A DNA stretch of 64,000 nt from Papaver somniferum (GCF_003573695.1 NC_039366.1:164934339-164998338), one strand, 5' to 3'; shown: positions 1-13,007, numbered from the stretch's first letter. Program-made: numbers and translations. The notes: generated by a model from the letters alone, not told the origin.

Positions 1-898
1 TCCGATAGGCCAAGATAAAAATAAATCACAAACATCTTCGTCTCATCATTTGTGATTCCGAAATATCTAGTTTCGCCAACATACGATTTAGATTATTGTG
101 AGGTGATTGATAATATTAGGTTGTTCTTCGGGAATATAAGTCTTGTTTATCAATTAGTTCTTGTTCACCTTAATTTTTATCAAAAGACAGAACAAAAATT
201 TTAGGTTTATCTATGAGAGACAGGTTTATCTATCCTTGTAGACTTTTCCGTGTGATACAGATTTGTTTACAAAAGTCTTCCACTTTGGGTCGTAGCAACT
301 CTTGGTTGTGGGTGAAATCAGCTAAAGAAATCAAGTGTGTAGTATCCTGCTGGGATCAGAGACGTAAGGAGCGCAGTTGTACCTTGAATCAGTGTGAGAT
401 TGATTAGGGTTCAACTACAGTCCAGACCGAAGTTAGTTTGTAGTAGGCTAGTGTCTGTAGCGGCTTAATAAAGTGCGGTGTTCAATCTGGACTAGGTCCC
501 GGGGTTTTTCTACATTTGCGGTTTCCTCGTTAACAAAATTTCTGGTGTCTGTGTTATTTCTATTCCGCATTATATTTTGTTATATAATTGAAATATCACA
601 GGTTGTGCGTTGTATCGATCAATAGTGAAATCCAACCTTGGTTGTTGATTGGATATTGATTGATCCTTGGATATTGGTCTTTGGTACCATCCAAGTTTAT
701 CTCTCTTGTATTTAATCGAGACTCGCAGATTGCTTGAGTAAGATTTAAATCAAGAGATAGAGATATTAACTCCTTGATATATTTTTTATTAAGATTGAGT
801 CTGACTGTCTAGTTGATTCTCTTAAAAGTATATTAGAGTTAGTTCATACAGATTGCTAATCGAAATATTGGGTGAGGTTGTTATACCCCGCATTTTCA
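1..898 (+). repeat. P-family LTR, 3' portion (cut by window edge)
   Basis: The sequence matches the right-hand 0.9 kb of the P-family LTRs elsewhere in this window (for example 41921-42812 and, inverted, 5228-6125). It shares the CCGATAGGC start, the segment around AAATTTCTGGTGTCTGTG, and the end TACCCCGCATTTTCA at 884-898. It ends in CA and is not followed by the TGGTATCAGAGC primer site, so it is the right-hand LTR of a plus-strand element or a solo LTR. The remainder lies outside the window. Short frames inside it are not conserved between LTR copies and are not genes. Confidence 0.85.
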
Positions 899-2469
899 AG
901 GTTAAATATAGTTTTTACTATTATATGGCGGTCCCCATGGTTATGATGTTACCTTTCTTACTTCATCCATTTTAGTGTATCAGAGAGTCGACGCTAAATA
1001 TGGTTTTAACAGTAAGCTTGTGTGTCCTTATATCTATATTTAATATGATTATATTATATTGTCGACTAACAAAATCTTAATAATATATTGCATATGTATT
1101 GTTGGGGGGAAGTGCATCAATATTGTTTCAGTTATCTTTCTAGTGTTCCAAGCAATACATTAGATGTACGTAAGATGTAAGAACCTTTATATGCTTTGAA
1201 GTTATTAGTTTACTATAGTTACTTATGTAAGATGTCTTTTTTAATTGGATGCGGTAAAAATACTTTTTCTTTTTCATTTTCAATCTTTCATTTTTTTTAT
1301 TTATTTTTTTTGCGAGAAGAAGGTGAAGTTTATTGTTAGCAGTAAACACATGTTACTCTATCTTATATACCAAATAAAAGTTACAAAAACTACTTAGTTC
1401 ATACTAAGAGCAATTCAAAATAGTGGACACTTCAAAAAGTTGTATTAGCAAAATATTCAAACATGGATATCGTGTCTTACAAGAGGAATACCATCTTTTG
1501 TATAACATTGTGTACCACCCTAATTGTGTGGTAAAAGAATTATGTCCCTTGAATTCCCAATTCGAGTTGATTCTCCTATCAATCAATTGGTGTTCACCTA
1601 TCCTCCATGGCTTCTGAAGATACGCATGTTAACTCACATGCCTTAACAAAAAAATTGCATAAATATTCAAACTGAGTCATGTAGTTCAAAATATTAAGAA
1701 CATCCACTTCTCCGTAGCTGGACGGTACAAGGAGGTTATTGATTGGCGACCTCCAAAGTTCAACTACGTATTTCTTATTCCATAGATAGATACCATTGAT
1801 GACAAAGTCTAAAGGAGGTGAAATATTTTGTTCTTGTTTTTGGAAGATGATGACAATGTCTTACAGAAAGAGAATTTCATTATCTATTTGTTTCTCTATT
1901 CTTTACATTTAAGTCGAATAGAAGACAATCAAAAAATTAATATGAGAAAAAAATATTTATTTTTATATTGTATAAGATATAGATTTTAACAAGTTTCGAA
2001 TAGTTAATATTTTTGAAATCAATTATTGGAGCTCCGTCCAAATTATAGACAAGGGAATATGTTTTTACTTATATTACAAACTTTAAATCATTGTTTAAAT
2101 CTTATACTTTTTCTAAATAATTTACCCACATTCGACACAAGTGACATGCCAGCCTGCCCGAGCAGCGAGCGTTATAGATTTGTTGCATTACGAGCAAAAA
2201 TCCTTGCGGCAATCGCAAGCAGACTACATTCTATTTAAGTCTCGACTAGCTCTCGAGCATCGTAAGTCCAATAATTTAGCATGCGAGTGAAATTCAACAT
2301 AATACCACAGCTGGGGGCATCATTGAAAATACCTCTGCAACAATGGGGGTGACTTGGTAACACTCCGAAAATCACTTGGGGGCGAGTTACAGACCTCCTC
2401 AACAAGCATAACTCAAGGGAACTCCGAACTTCTCAACCCCACAACAAGTTGGAGGTTAAGAGGGAGCGA
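899..2469. other. AT-rich intergenic stretch, no gene supported
   Basis: The stretch is about 1.6 kb, AT-rich, with only short frames of up to about 70 codons, none with a recognisable domain. The segment around 1400-1800 is less AT-rich and has overlapping frames of about 60 codons on both strands, so a decayed coding fragment is possible, but I cannot identify it. I see no obvious repeat shared with other parts of the window. Confidence 0.5.
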
Positions 2470-2808
2470 TGTGTGTACCCTAATATTTTCACAACAATAT
2501 CAGCTAAAAACGGCCCATTTTCATTGGCCCAGTTCTGCATATCTACTTCCAAATCCCTAGGAAAGGTTCTGGAACATTCTAAGATGCATTATTGTATAAA
2601 TACTGGTGACATAAACCCTAAAAGGTATGCGTCCAAACCCTAAAACTCATACGGAAAACTCTATGCTAACTTGAGTGTCGGAGGTTTTTTTTTGCAGGTA
2701 CCCCCATTCCATTTGTCAGGAGGAGAAGATTGAGCATCAAGTTCAATTGAGATTGTTTTTGGTGAAGATCAATTTTTACAACATCACTTAATTACCCGTC
2801 AACAGTAT
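2470..2808 (+). repeat. Probable Tat-type LTR remnant
   Basis: A purine-rich run (TTAAGAGGGAGCGA, about 2456-2469) precedes TGTGTGTACCC. Downstream are a TATAAATA box (2596-2603) and, at 2672-2706, a GAGTGTCGGAGG...TTTGCAGGTACCCCC segment of the kind seen near the 3' end of many Tat-lineage Ty3/gypsy LTRs. The stretch ends in CGTCAACA at 2808. What follows does not look like an intact primer-binding site. The boundaries are inferred from TG/CA ends only. It does not resemble the Tat-like LTR at 13008-13913 closely, so it would be a different family. Confidence 0.4.
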
Positions 2809-3339
2809 AACATATTTCTCTAAAAAAAACAGAGATTAAGAACCATCTCGAGCTAGATGATTCTATTGAGAAACTCAAACCCTAACAAATTGATAACCTA
2901 GTTTCATTAAGTGAAACCCTAGTCTCCATACATTTTATGGTGGTGTTACTAGTTCTGATTTTTCATGTCAATTTTGTTTTTGATATATTTATTGGTTTCA
3001 TCATGTTTTGTTTAGTTTGATGTTGTTTAAGTTTACATATTGCCTTGTTGAATATTGGTTGAATTATTTTATGGATCTCGTTTTATTAGTTGATCTTATT
3101 GTTGAATTTCAGTACAAACGATCATCACGAGCTTAAAATGTTTGTTTTATATATGAATTAACCACAGTTATCATGCATTGGTTACTGTGGTACCTTATGT
3201 ACAATACACCAACTAGGATTTAATTGGTTTTAGTTCCCTGTGAAAAGGATAGGGTACCAAGTACACCATCAACTTTTTCGTTCGAAAACCTATATGAACA
3301 AAACCTAATACAATTGCAAGTAGATCTAACAATATGTAT
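2809..3339. other. AT-rich spacer, nothing recognised
   Basis: The spacer is AT-rich with long T runs and no open frame above about 60 codons. It may be decayed interior of the LTR element to its left. I see no shared repeat. Confidence 0.4.
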
Positions 3340-4560
3340 ATAAAGTTTACATCTTTTTCTCTTCACAATCAAAAAGTCAAGACAATAAACTCTGTGAACC
3401 TAATTGTATAGAAGAGTACTTGGACGATCTCAAAAATCAATATACAAGATCAATCTAGTCTTATCCAAATAAAGAGGATGCGAATTCTACCAAGTATGAA
3501 ACTTGTATCTATCTTTGAAGATACGAATTTTATAAGAACGGGTCCATAATAGATCACAATTAGTATTTATTTATCTACTAAGATTGATTACGTACTACTT
3601 GTGTTTTTCCTATATTATAAAGAAAAAACGATATAATACGGAAAACGAAAAAACACAAGACGCTAAAAATTTTGTTAACGAGAAAAACTGCACCTGCAAA
3701 AAAAATCCTAGGACTTCGTCTAGATTTGAATATCAAACTATATTAAGCCGCTGTATATACTAGCCTACTAGACTTCGGTCTGGAATTTAGTTGACACCGA
3801 ATTCACCCTCCAAGTTGCAGTCGTTCTCCTTACGGCTCTTGAACCTTGCAAGGCTCGATGCAATTGATTCCCTTAGATGACGTCGTTTACAGCCTAAGGG
3901 TTGCTTCAACCTAAGTAAAGACTTTTGATACCAATCTGCCTCTAATAGATAATCCTATTTGATTTTTTTTAGATCGAATAGATCAAGTTTGGAAATCTTT
4001 TTGCAATAGACAAAGCTAGCAAACCTCACAAATTCGGAACACTTACACTTAGGTAGTAGAGAAGCCTCGTTTTTAACCACCTCTCAAGAATAATCCTGAA
4101 CTAATCAGTTAAGAATAGATTTCATTTATCTATCTTGGGGAATCACAAAAACGGAAAGAACATGATCAGGGTACACAAACTATCAAAGTAAAGATAGTTG
4201 AACCTGGTTTCACGAATTCCTAAGTGAAGTCTTTAAGTCGCAAACCTAATTATGTTTCTTTGAGGAAACCTAGGTTAATAGAAGACGACTCTAGTGTACA
4301 ACTAGTACATATAAATATCAGGGGTTGAAGTTCCCAGTTTTTTGAGTCTCTCTATTTATATACTTTCAAGACTAAGGTTTGCGTAGAATTCAAGCTAATC
4401 TAACTTGAGATTAAAGCTAACACTTTCTTTGTTTTGATGAAACTATTGTTAGAAGTTCATGTAAGCATGTAAGAAATTTTTCTTGAAATTTTGTAGAAGA
4501 CTATACACTATGGTCTCCAGGGTACCAGAACCGTGTATAGTGATGTTTATGGTAAATATG
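3340..4560 (-). repeat. Old, diverged P-like LTR remnant
   Basis: Core blocks match the inverted P-family LTR: ATAATACGGAAAACG (3633-3647), AAAATTTTGTTAACGAG (about 3667-3683), TATTAAGCCGCTG (about 3741-3753) and ACTAGCCTACTAGACTTCGG (about 3759-3778). Divergence from the P1, array and P2 copies is much greater than among those copies. The typical ends (TGAAAAAGCGGGG and GAGCACTGCT) are not recognisable, so the boundaries are approximate. Confidence 0.6.
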
Positions 4561-5227
4561 CCTTAATAACGTATAAGCAAAATCATGTTCATTTAAACAC
4601 TTAAGACATGAATCATGATGCACATACACAAAGTGATTTAGTGATCAAAGATGACTTAGAGGTGTTCATGAGATTCGTAGTAATGCTAATCATATTTGTG
4701 AAAATATTTCATGAGCATCTGCTGAATTCGTACTGGTAGGTATACGAAAGGGTACGCGTAATAGTTCTTTGGGATTCTTCTTGCATTCTTGATTCTCTAG
4801 GATACAAACAAGCATTATGTTTTGATAGATATAAGACTTACATTAAGATCCGACAAATTTTCAAGTTGTTTCTTTTTGTTAATTTTCTTGGATGAAGCTT
4901 GTTCAATGAGATTAATTATTTCGATAATAATTTTCTTGGTATTACCTTTCTCCAAAAGAGATTATATTGATTGAACTAATATCCTTTGCTCTAGTTTATC
5001 TCTAAATAGAATCTTGATTTTGGAAATCGATAAGTGAGTTGGTTAGTGATATAAATTTAATAGTTTGTTGTTTAAGATTTAAAGAAGTTGAGAGAGTCTT
5101 CATAGCGGTGAATCAACTCAATATAGTGGGACTCTATCTTGGGATTCACATGCGTAGACCAAATTTGTTATAGATGCAGGGATACTGAAGGAACTGAGCA
5201 ACGAATGAGTATTTACTTGGTCTCAAC
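4561..5227. other. AT-rich spacer, nothing recognised
   Basis: No open frame or shared repeat can be supported. It is the left flank of the P1 3' LTR. Confidence 0.4.
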
Positions 5228-7675
5228 TGAAAAAGCGGGGGTTTAGCAACCTCACCCAATATTTCGTTTAGGCAATATGTATGGACAAACTCCAATATAA
5301 TTCCAAGAGAATCAACTAGACAGTCAGACTCAATCAATGGAAATATATCCAAGAGTTATATCTCAATTTATCAACTCAATCTGCAATCAAACAAATAGGA
5401 ATTTGAGAGCCCGATTGAATATAAGAAATAACTTGAACGGTATCAAAAAACCAATATCCAAGTGTCAGTCAATTTAATCAGCAACCCAAAGGTCGGATTC
5501 ACAAACTGATTGAACTTACGCACAACCTGTGATATTTCAATTATATAAACAGATATAATGCGGAAAAAAAATAACACAGACACCGGAAATTTTGTTAACG
5601 AGGAAACCACAAATGCAGAAAAACCCCGGTACCTAGTCCAGATTTGAACACCACACTGTATTAAGCCGCTACAGACACTAGCCTACTCCAAGTTAACTTC
5701 AGACTAGAATGTAGTTGAGCCCTAACCAATCTCACACTGATCAAGGTACAGTTGTGTTCCTTACACCTCTAGAACCACGCTGGATTCTGCGCACTTGATT
5801 CCCTTAGCTGATCTCACCCACAACTAAGAGTTCCAACGACCCAAAGTCGAAGACTTGATAAACCAATATGTCTTAAACAGAAAAGTCTATTGAATAGATA
5901 AATTTGTATCCCACAGATATACCTATGAGTTTTGTTCCGTCTTTTGATAAATCAAGGTGAATAGGAACCAACTGATACAACGAACTTATATTCCCGAAGA
6001 ACAACTTAGTAACGTCAATCATCTCAGAATAATCTTAATCATATGGTAGCGAAACGAGATATTGTGGAATCACAAACGATGAGACGAAGATGTTTGTTAC
6101 TACTTTTTATCTTGCCTATCGGAGATTAAATCTCGAGCAAATCTTAGAAAATATAGTACTCAATTACGATAGAAAACAGCAAGATCAGAACACGCAACTA
6201 CAAAGAAAATAGTTGGGTCTGGCTTCACAATACCAATGAAGTCTTCAAGCCGTTAACCTACAGGGTTTTGAAAAAACCTAAGGTTAAAGGAGAATCGACT
6301 CTAGTCGCAACTATTATCACACAGGAGGTGTGGGGATTAGGTTTCCTAGTTGTTAGAGTTCTCCCTTATATAGTCTTCAAATCAGGGTTTGCAATCAATG
6401 TTACCTTGGTAACAAAGCATTCAATATTCACCGTTAGATGAAAACCTGATTAGACTCAAGCTAATATCTTTCAACCGTTAGATCGAACTTAGCTTGTTAC
6501 ACACAAATGAAAAGTGACCTCATTTAGATATGAATAACCGTACCTAAACGTGTACACCTTTGTTGGCTCAACAATAGTTAATCGAAGTTAGCCATATGAA
6601 CATTATCATATCAACCATATTCATCTTAACCATAACTAGTTCAAATGACTCAAATGAAACTAGTTCTAGAGTTGTTCAATTGTTTATATTCTCATAGAAG
6701 TATACAAGACACAGTTGAAGCAAAATCGATTTTGATTCACTCGAATAAATTCATGAACATTATAGCCACGGTTTGAAAAAGATTGCATTCCTTATTATAT
6801 AAATATATTAGTTCATGAACAAACCGATTTCAAAACATAACCTACTCAAGGTGCAAACGGGTACGCATACCTAAGTGTCCGGACTAAGTTTGGGTTCGCA
6901 AGTATGCAAACGGTACGCATACCTTCCAAACTCAGTTGAATTTCCGGAACTTGAAACTCACGCTAGTACGCATACCGGTATGCATACTAAGTTCCCGGAC
7001 TTGGAATAACTTGCAACAGTTAGCATACAAGTACGCATATTGTGTTATATCCAATCATGGCTAACTGTTCAAAACTCTCATGTCAATCATTAAAACATTC
7101 TTGGAAGATGACAATAGCTGTCTCACACAAACTATTAGCTTCAAATCAATTTTCAAGTGATCGAATGATCAATACGAAACATTCCTAGTCTACATCAAAT
7201 GACTGTCTCACACAATCATGTAAAATGTTACAAGGCGATTTTTACATGATCATCTTTTGACTTTCGTCAAGAATATAAGATGAACTTGGTTAAAGCGAAA
7301 TCTTACCAACACATATTTCGAGAAATATGTAAGCGAGTTAAACTCATCTCGAAATATCAAATGTGTATAATCGAAGTCTATATAGCTATACGACTTTTGT
7401 CTCAAATAGGAGATAGAGTAAATAAACTTTTGAGTAATAGATGAGTTCAAGTATCCACATACCTTTTGTTGATGAAGTTCCACAAGCTCCCCTAAGTAGT
7501 TCTTCGTCTTCAATCGATGAACGCCGTGAAGTCTAATGCTCAACTACACTTACTATCCTAATATGATACTTAGTTATAAGTAGACTAGAAATCAAGACTT
7601 ATAGTTTGAAACTAAACTTGACAAACAAGCTTGAGATAGAAACGCTTGCGAGTTCGACCGAGCAGTGCTTTAACA
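5228..7675 (-). repeat. P1 3' LTR (complete, about 2.45 kb)
   Basis: On the minus strand it begins TGTTAAAGCACTGCTCGG and ends CCCGCTTTTTCA. Its length of 2448 bp agrees with the array LTRs (2408-2439). A TATATAAG promoter-like box lies at 6365-6372 on the minus strand. The region 6855-7045 contains about six copies of a short GTAYGCATACC / TTTGCAAAC word. The polypurine tract abuts the right side (7676-7688), which identifies this as the 3' LTR. Confidence 0.85.
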
Positions 7676-7688
7676 ATCTCCCCCTTTG
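7676..7688 (-). promoter_or_regulatory. Polypurine tract of P1
   Basis: On the minus strand the sequence reads CAAAGGGGGAGAT directly before the TG of the LTR. This corresponds to the GGAGGAGAT tract at the same position in the array elements. It would prime plus-strand DNA synthesis. Confidence 0.7.
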
Positions 7689-9987
7689 TAAAATTTAGTG
7701 ACAAAACTATCAATACATATGGATTACAATATAAATAAACTTTGTAGCTTCTCATCCAAATGCTTTATTTCCTTGGTTCTTCAACATTACTCGAAATCTT
7801 CGTCACTTCCAAGATCTCAATCATTGTTATACAGTGTCATAGTATTATTACACAACATCAAAGTCCAATTGTATCACAACTTGGACAACAATGCTATGGT
7901 GATATGTATCACTCCCCCTTAGTCAATACTTCATCTCACATGAAAACCACTCCCCCTTACATAATGATCCGTAAACCATATGTATTTGTAATGTGAACTA
8001 CACATTAATTCTCCCCCTTTTTGTCAATACAAATTGGCAAAGGTACGAAAACTAATGGGATCATAATGAAATTCTCATATAGATATTTCATGACTAAAAG
8101 AGAACATATCAACTTTGTTTAGATGCAATCATATAGCCGAAACTAAATGCATTTATCAAGGAGTTAATAGAGATACAAGAAAACTCCTACAATATTCCAT
8201 AGTTACACTCCCCACAAAGATTTGGAAATTAAGCACAAGTTTAATTAAGAACTCTCCCCCATAAAATGTCATTCCCGAAAGAACAACAAGAGCGACCTTA
8301 CTTTTACAAGAAAATAAGGATTTCTTTGGACATTAACAAATTACATGAAACATGAATTTGTATCCATAAATCTCTATTAAATTAGCCACAAGAGAACCCA
8401 TGATTAATTTAATCGGAAATGCTCAACATAAGAGAACTTACGGAGCCACACAATACTTTCACATAGAAGTGGATCAGGGAAAGACCAATACTGCGGAATA
8501 TACAAAGACTCGTTCTATTTTTAATATTTGCATAAATACACATAACAGACTTAATCTTTGCGATCAAAAGTTCATCCTATCTTCCATCAATATTTGCATA
8601 ATGACATAATAGGCTTAAGTTTTGACGTATATGGGACAATCATAGTTCACGGATGCAAACATATATATCCCATAATAATTTTTGCAATATATGAAACCAG
8701 TAAAGATTAATACTGCAAAATTATCTTCCAAATAAACTTTAGAATTTAAATAAATAAATCTAAAACATTGCAAGATGAAAAACGTTGGCAATAGCTATGT
8801 GTACTCACAATAATTGCTATTCCAAACCCTAGTTATCCTTCTTAAAACACAAGAATAAATTCTCATAAGAAGTTTCCTAAACAACAAGACAAACTCGTAA
8901 TGCACATACAAGATGATTTGTCCTTTGAATGTGGAATTAATCTTTTTCACCCGGATTTACACCAAGAATAGCTACCAAAGGCGTATTAAAAGATTTTCTT
9001 AACAAAGAAGAACATACAAAGTCATTAATGACCATGCACCATAGTTCACATAAGATGATTGTGAACATTCAAGAATCCCATAGCAATGCGTACTACTGTC
9101 CATTCTTGAACTTTTTTCTTTGTGATTCACCAACAAAATTCTTATAAAAACTACAAATGAGCTTAGAAGAGAAGTACTCCAAGAATCCAAGTGCCCAAGT
9201 CCAAGATAAGTGGAACAAGTGCGACGAAATGGAGTACAACACTCAAAAACCAGAGACGGGACAAAGACCAATATTAACTCATCCAAATTCAAGAACTCTC
9301 ATCTCCATTTTGAAGATAACTCAGAGAGGAAGAGAATCCAAAAAGAATGAGGTCATTCCGAGTTCGGACGAATTTACGACCAAATGAAGTTTACCGAATA
9401 TAGATGTCTACAGGCCAGTATGCATACCGGTTTGCAAACGAATTTTTATGACGTGAAGCAGTATGCAAACGGGTTTGCGAACTAAAATACCGGATTTTGA
9501 TTTTAAATGATGGTATGCATACCTGGTATGTGTACCATGAAGTCCAAACATCCAGATCTACTATTTTCAAACATAAACATTTAAGAACCTTAAACACAAA
9601 TAAAGTTAGATAGAAATGAACGATAACCAAGGTACATGGATCATTATAAGTAGTCTAAGCAAATGATAAAAACACAAATCTTGATCAAGTTTATAGACAT
9701 ACCTTTTGGAAGGATCCTGTCGTGAATCCTACGGCTTTACCAAATATTCAATATCATACCTAACACAGTATGTGCACCCCAATTATCGTGCTTCCCTCAC
9801 AGTATACTTAACAGGGCATTCCTTGGTGAGGATGCACTTACAACACAATCAAGTTGTGTTGAGGTGAAAAATTTCTTGCTCACCACAAGTGACTGAAACA
9901 GATTTTTCCATAACTATGGATTTTTCACCATCTATAGTTTTTGGCTTATTCTGTTACACTTTTGGATTATCATGAAAGAGATTACTT
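7689..9987 (-). other. P1 interior 3' region, no coding function supported
   Basis: This is the AT-rich interior between gag and the PPT. It is alignable with the array interiors near the PPT and around 8420-8650 (one CCGTAAG...TTGAGCA-type motif at 8420-8443). Words of the LTR U3 type, such as GGTATGCATACC and TTTGCAAAC, recur at 9415-9540. The frames of 69-97 codons here are not conserved in the related array interiors and I do not call them genes. Confidence 0.5.
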
Positions 9988-10227
9988 TTAGAACCTTTCA
10001 CATCCAAATCCATTTTTTCCAAAGAACCTTTTAAGTTCCAACATCATGGATACTTCCTTTTCCATAGTCATGAAATTTTCTGGGAGATCATTCTTTTTCA
10101 CACTCAAAGCATCATTGGTTTTCTTTGGTACCCACTTCTGAGTGCGTTTAGGAACAATATGAACCTTCTTCCCATTACTCTCTTCTAGATTTATCGGAAG
10201 AGAATTGGATTGACTATTCTTTTGCAA
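9988..10227 (-). pseudogene. gag C-terminal fragment of P1
   Basis: This is a 79-codon frame rich in Lys, Asn and Ser, with a KRTQKWVPKK stretch. Basic W-V-P-K segments of this kind are found in the C-terminal part of plant Ty1/copia gag, just before the protease region. It follows the zinc-knuckle frame in a different reading frame, so the gag is frame-broken here. No protease or integrase follows. The family assignment rests on pattern recognition only. Confidence 0.4.
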
Positions 10228-10297
10228 TTTAGTCTTTCTCCAATTGGGATCATTGGATCTTTTCTTCGTCTTTACGAAGTTATCCTTTTGATAACCA

Positions 10298-11245
10298 TTA
10301 CGATTGTGAAAGGATTCGTATGACGTTTATAGGCAAATCTAGGTTTATCATAATACTGATTCCTTCGCCTAAAGGTTGGACAGTTACAACCTGTGACGTT
10401 AAGGGATTAGTCTTAACATATGATCTTGGTTTCAAAACTTCTTGTGATTCCCAAAGAAGAACATTATGAAGTTTCTCATTCCTTATACGGAAACGAAATC
10501 TCCTTTCCAGGTGACCTTTATTTCTGCAATAGTGGCAAACATAAGGAATGTTCTTACCTCGATCCATGTGTGCTGACTTTGGAGGTTGATATACTTTGCT
10601 CTTTTGAACCTTAACTGTCGATGAAGGTATTTCACTTTTGTCATCAGTGGAAACCTTTTGTTGAGAAGAATCACTAGCCTTGACAAATTTTATCTCTTTG
10701 CTAATACTTGGAGCATCTATTCCCTTATAGCCCAATCCTCGTGTATCATGATGATTTTTACTTGCTCCTAGTATTGTGGTTAATTTGCTTGAACTAGTAT
10801 TGAACTTTTTCAAGTCATCTTCCAACAACTTGATTTTATCAAGAGCAGCAGTTAAATTAGCCTTAAGGTGTTTTTCTCGAACGAGACAAGCACTTTCTCT
10901 GTCAAAACAAATTTGTTGTGAGTTAATCCTTGCTTCAGATTCTGCATGTTTCTATTCCAACGAAAAGTACTTTTGATAAAGATTATCACATTCAAGTGAC
11001 TTCATATGTAGGTTTTCCTCAGAATCCTTGAGGATCGATTCGTTAGAACGATTTGAAACATAAACACTTGCATAACATCTTCTCAATTTCTTGTTTGCAC
11101 GACAAAGATCACTGAGAAAAGGTGTGATATGATAAGTTCTCATCTTCTTCTTTTCAACCGAATCCAAAAGCTTAACATACTCTGAGACTTCCTCATCAAC
11201 ATCTCTATCAATATCTGAGTCACCTTCGTCAGAAAGTTCATCCAA
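10298..11245 (-). pseudogene. P1 gag-like protein with degenerate CCHC knuckle
   Basis: This gag-like frame is related to those at 42878-43849, 48990-49958 and 55057-55934. Its order is an acidic N-terminal segment (DELSDEGDSD, VDEEVSEYVK), a coiled-coil-like middle, then DTRGLGYKGIDAP and CHYCRNKGHLERRF. One in-frame TAG at about 10952-10954 splits it into two open parts. The zinc knuckle CX2CX4HX4C has lost its last Cys (Phe instead), whereas the array copies keep it. The true N-terminus is missing because a deletion at about 11323 removed the PBS and start region. In its family it would package the element's RNA; this copy is dead. Confidence 0.65.
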
Positions 11246-11322
11246 CTTTTCTTCTAGGCGTGTTTCCCAGTTGCCAACATTTTCTTCATCAAGAGAATGT
11301 TTAGATATCGACTTAGATGTGA

Positions 11323-13007
11323 CAGTGATATTTCAATTATGTAAACAAATATAATGCGGAAAAGAAATAACACAGACACTAGAAATTTTGTTAACGAGGA
11401 AACCGCAAATGAAGAAAAACCCTGGGACCTAGTCCAGATTTGAACACCACACTGTATTAAGCCGCTATAGACACTAGCCTACTCCAAGTTAACTTCGGAT
11501 TAGAATGTAGTTGAGCCCTAACCAATCTCACACTGATCGAGGTAAAGTCTCGTTCCTTACACCTCTAGAACCACGCTGGATTCTGCGCACTTGATTCCCT
11601 TAGCAGATCTCACCCACAACTAAGAGTTTCTACGACCCAAAGTCGAAGACTTGATAAACCAATATGTCTTACACTGAAAAGTCTATTGAATAGATAAATC
11701 TGTATCCCACAGATATACCTATGAGTTTTGTTCCGTCTTTTGATAAATCAAGGTGAACATGAACCAACTGATACACAGAACTTATATTCCCGAAGAACAA
11801 CCTAGTAATATCAATCATCTCACAATAATCTTAATCATATGGTAGTGAAACAAGATATTGTGGAATCACAAACGATGAGACGAATATGTTTGTTACTACT
11901 TTTTATCTTGCCTATCGGAGTTTAAATCTCAAGCAAATCTTAGAAAAGATAGTATTCAATGACGATAGAAAACAGCAAGATCAGAACACGCAACTACAGA
12001 GAAAATAGTTGGGTCTGGCTTAACAATCCCAATGAAGTCTTCAACTCGTTAACCTTCATGGTTTTGAAAAAACTTAAGGTTAAAGGAGAATCGACTCTAG
12101 TCACAACTATTATCACACAGGAGGTGTGGGGATTAGGTTTCCTAGTTGTTAGAGTTCTCCCTTATATAGTCTTCAAATCAGGGTTTGCAATCAAAGTTAC
12201 CTTGGTAACAAAGCATTCAATATTCACCGTTAGATGAAAACATGGTTAGACTCAAGCTAATATCTTTCAACCGTTAGATCGAACTTAGCTTGTTACACAC
12301 AAATGAAAAGTGACTTCATTTAGATATGAGTAACCGTACCTAAACGTGTACACCTTTTTTGGCTCAACAATAGTTAATCGAAGTTAGCCATATCAACACT
12401 ATCATATCAACCATATTCATCTTAACCATAACTAGTTCAAATGACTCAAATGAAACTAGTTCTAGAGTTTTTCAATTGTTTATATTCTCATAGAATTATA
12501 TAAGACACAATTGAAGCAAAATCGATTTTGATTCACTCGAATCAATTCATGAACATTATAACCACGGTTTGAAAAAGATTACATTCCTTATTATATAAAT
12601 GTATTAGTTCATGAACAAACCGATATCAGAACATAACCTACTCAAGGTGCAAACGGGTACGCATACCTAAGTGTCCGGACTAAGTTTGGGTTCGCCAGTA
12701 TGCAAACGGGTATGCATACCTTCCAAACTCAGTTGAATTTCCTAAACTTGAAACTCATGCCAGTGCGCATACCGGTATGCATACTAAGTTCTCGGACTTT
12801 CATTAACCAACCACTACGCATACTATAGTTCCCGGACTTGGAATAACTTGCAACAGTTAGCATACAAGTATGCATATTGTGCTATATCCAATCATGGTTA
12901 ATTGTTCTAAACTCCCATTTCAATCATTGAAACATTCTTGGAAGACGACAATAGTTGTCTCACACAAACTATTAGCTTCAAAGCAATTTTCAAGTGATCG
13001 AATGATC
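11323..13007 (-). repeat. P1 5' LTR, truncated at both ends
   Basis: The sequence is collinear with 5530-7150 of the P1 3' LTR. It starts within the GATATTTCAATTAT block, so about 300 bp of the LTR 3' end are missing, along with the PBS. It stops at AATGATC (13001-13007), where the 3' LTR copy continues with AATACGAAAC. The break is the insertion point of the Tat-like element. Compared with the 3' LTR it has an extra stretch of about 40 bp near 12800-12840 containing another TACGCATAC word. Confidence 0.8.

Larger units (their letters stand above)
5228..13007 (-). mobile_element. P1: minus-strand gag-only LTR retrotransposon (P family), 5' LTR truncated
   Basis: The order on the minus strand is a partial 5' LTR (13007-11323), an interior with gag (11322-7676) and a complete 3' LTR (7675-5228). 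The interior has a copia-like gag fragment with a zinc knuckle, but no protease, integrase, reverse transcriptase or RNase H. It is therefore a gag-only non-autonomous element (TR-GAG type). A deletion removed the 3' end of the 5' LTR together with the PBS and gag start. The Tat-like element inserted at 13008 interrupts the remaining 5' LTR. Confidence 0.75.

Noticed and set aside
1404..1617. Overlapping 60-64 codon frames on both strands as a possible host gene
   Set aside because: No domain, no splice pattern and no longer frame nearby.
7698..7996. Overlapping plus-strand frames of 74-78 codons next to the P1 LTR
   Set aside because: They are antisense to the element and not preserved in the array interiors.
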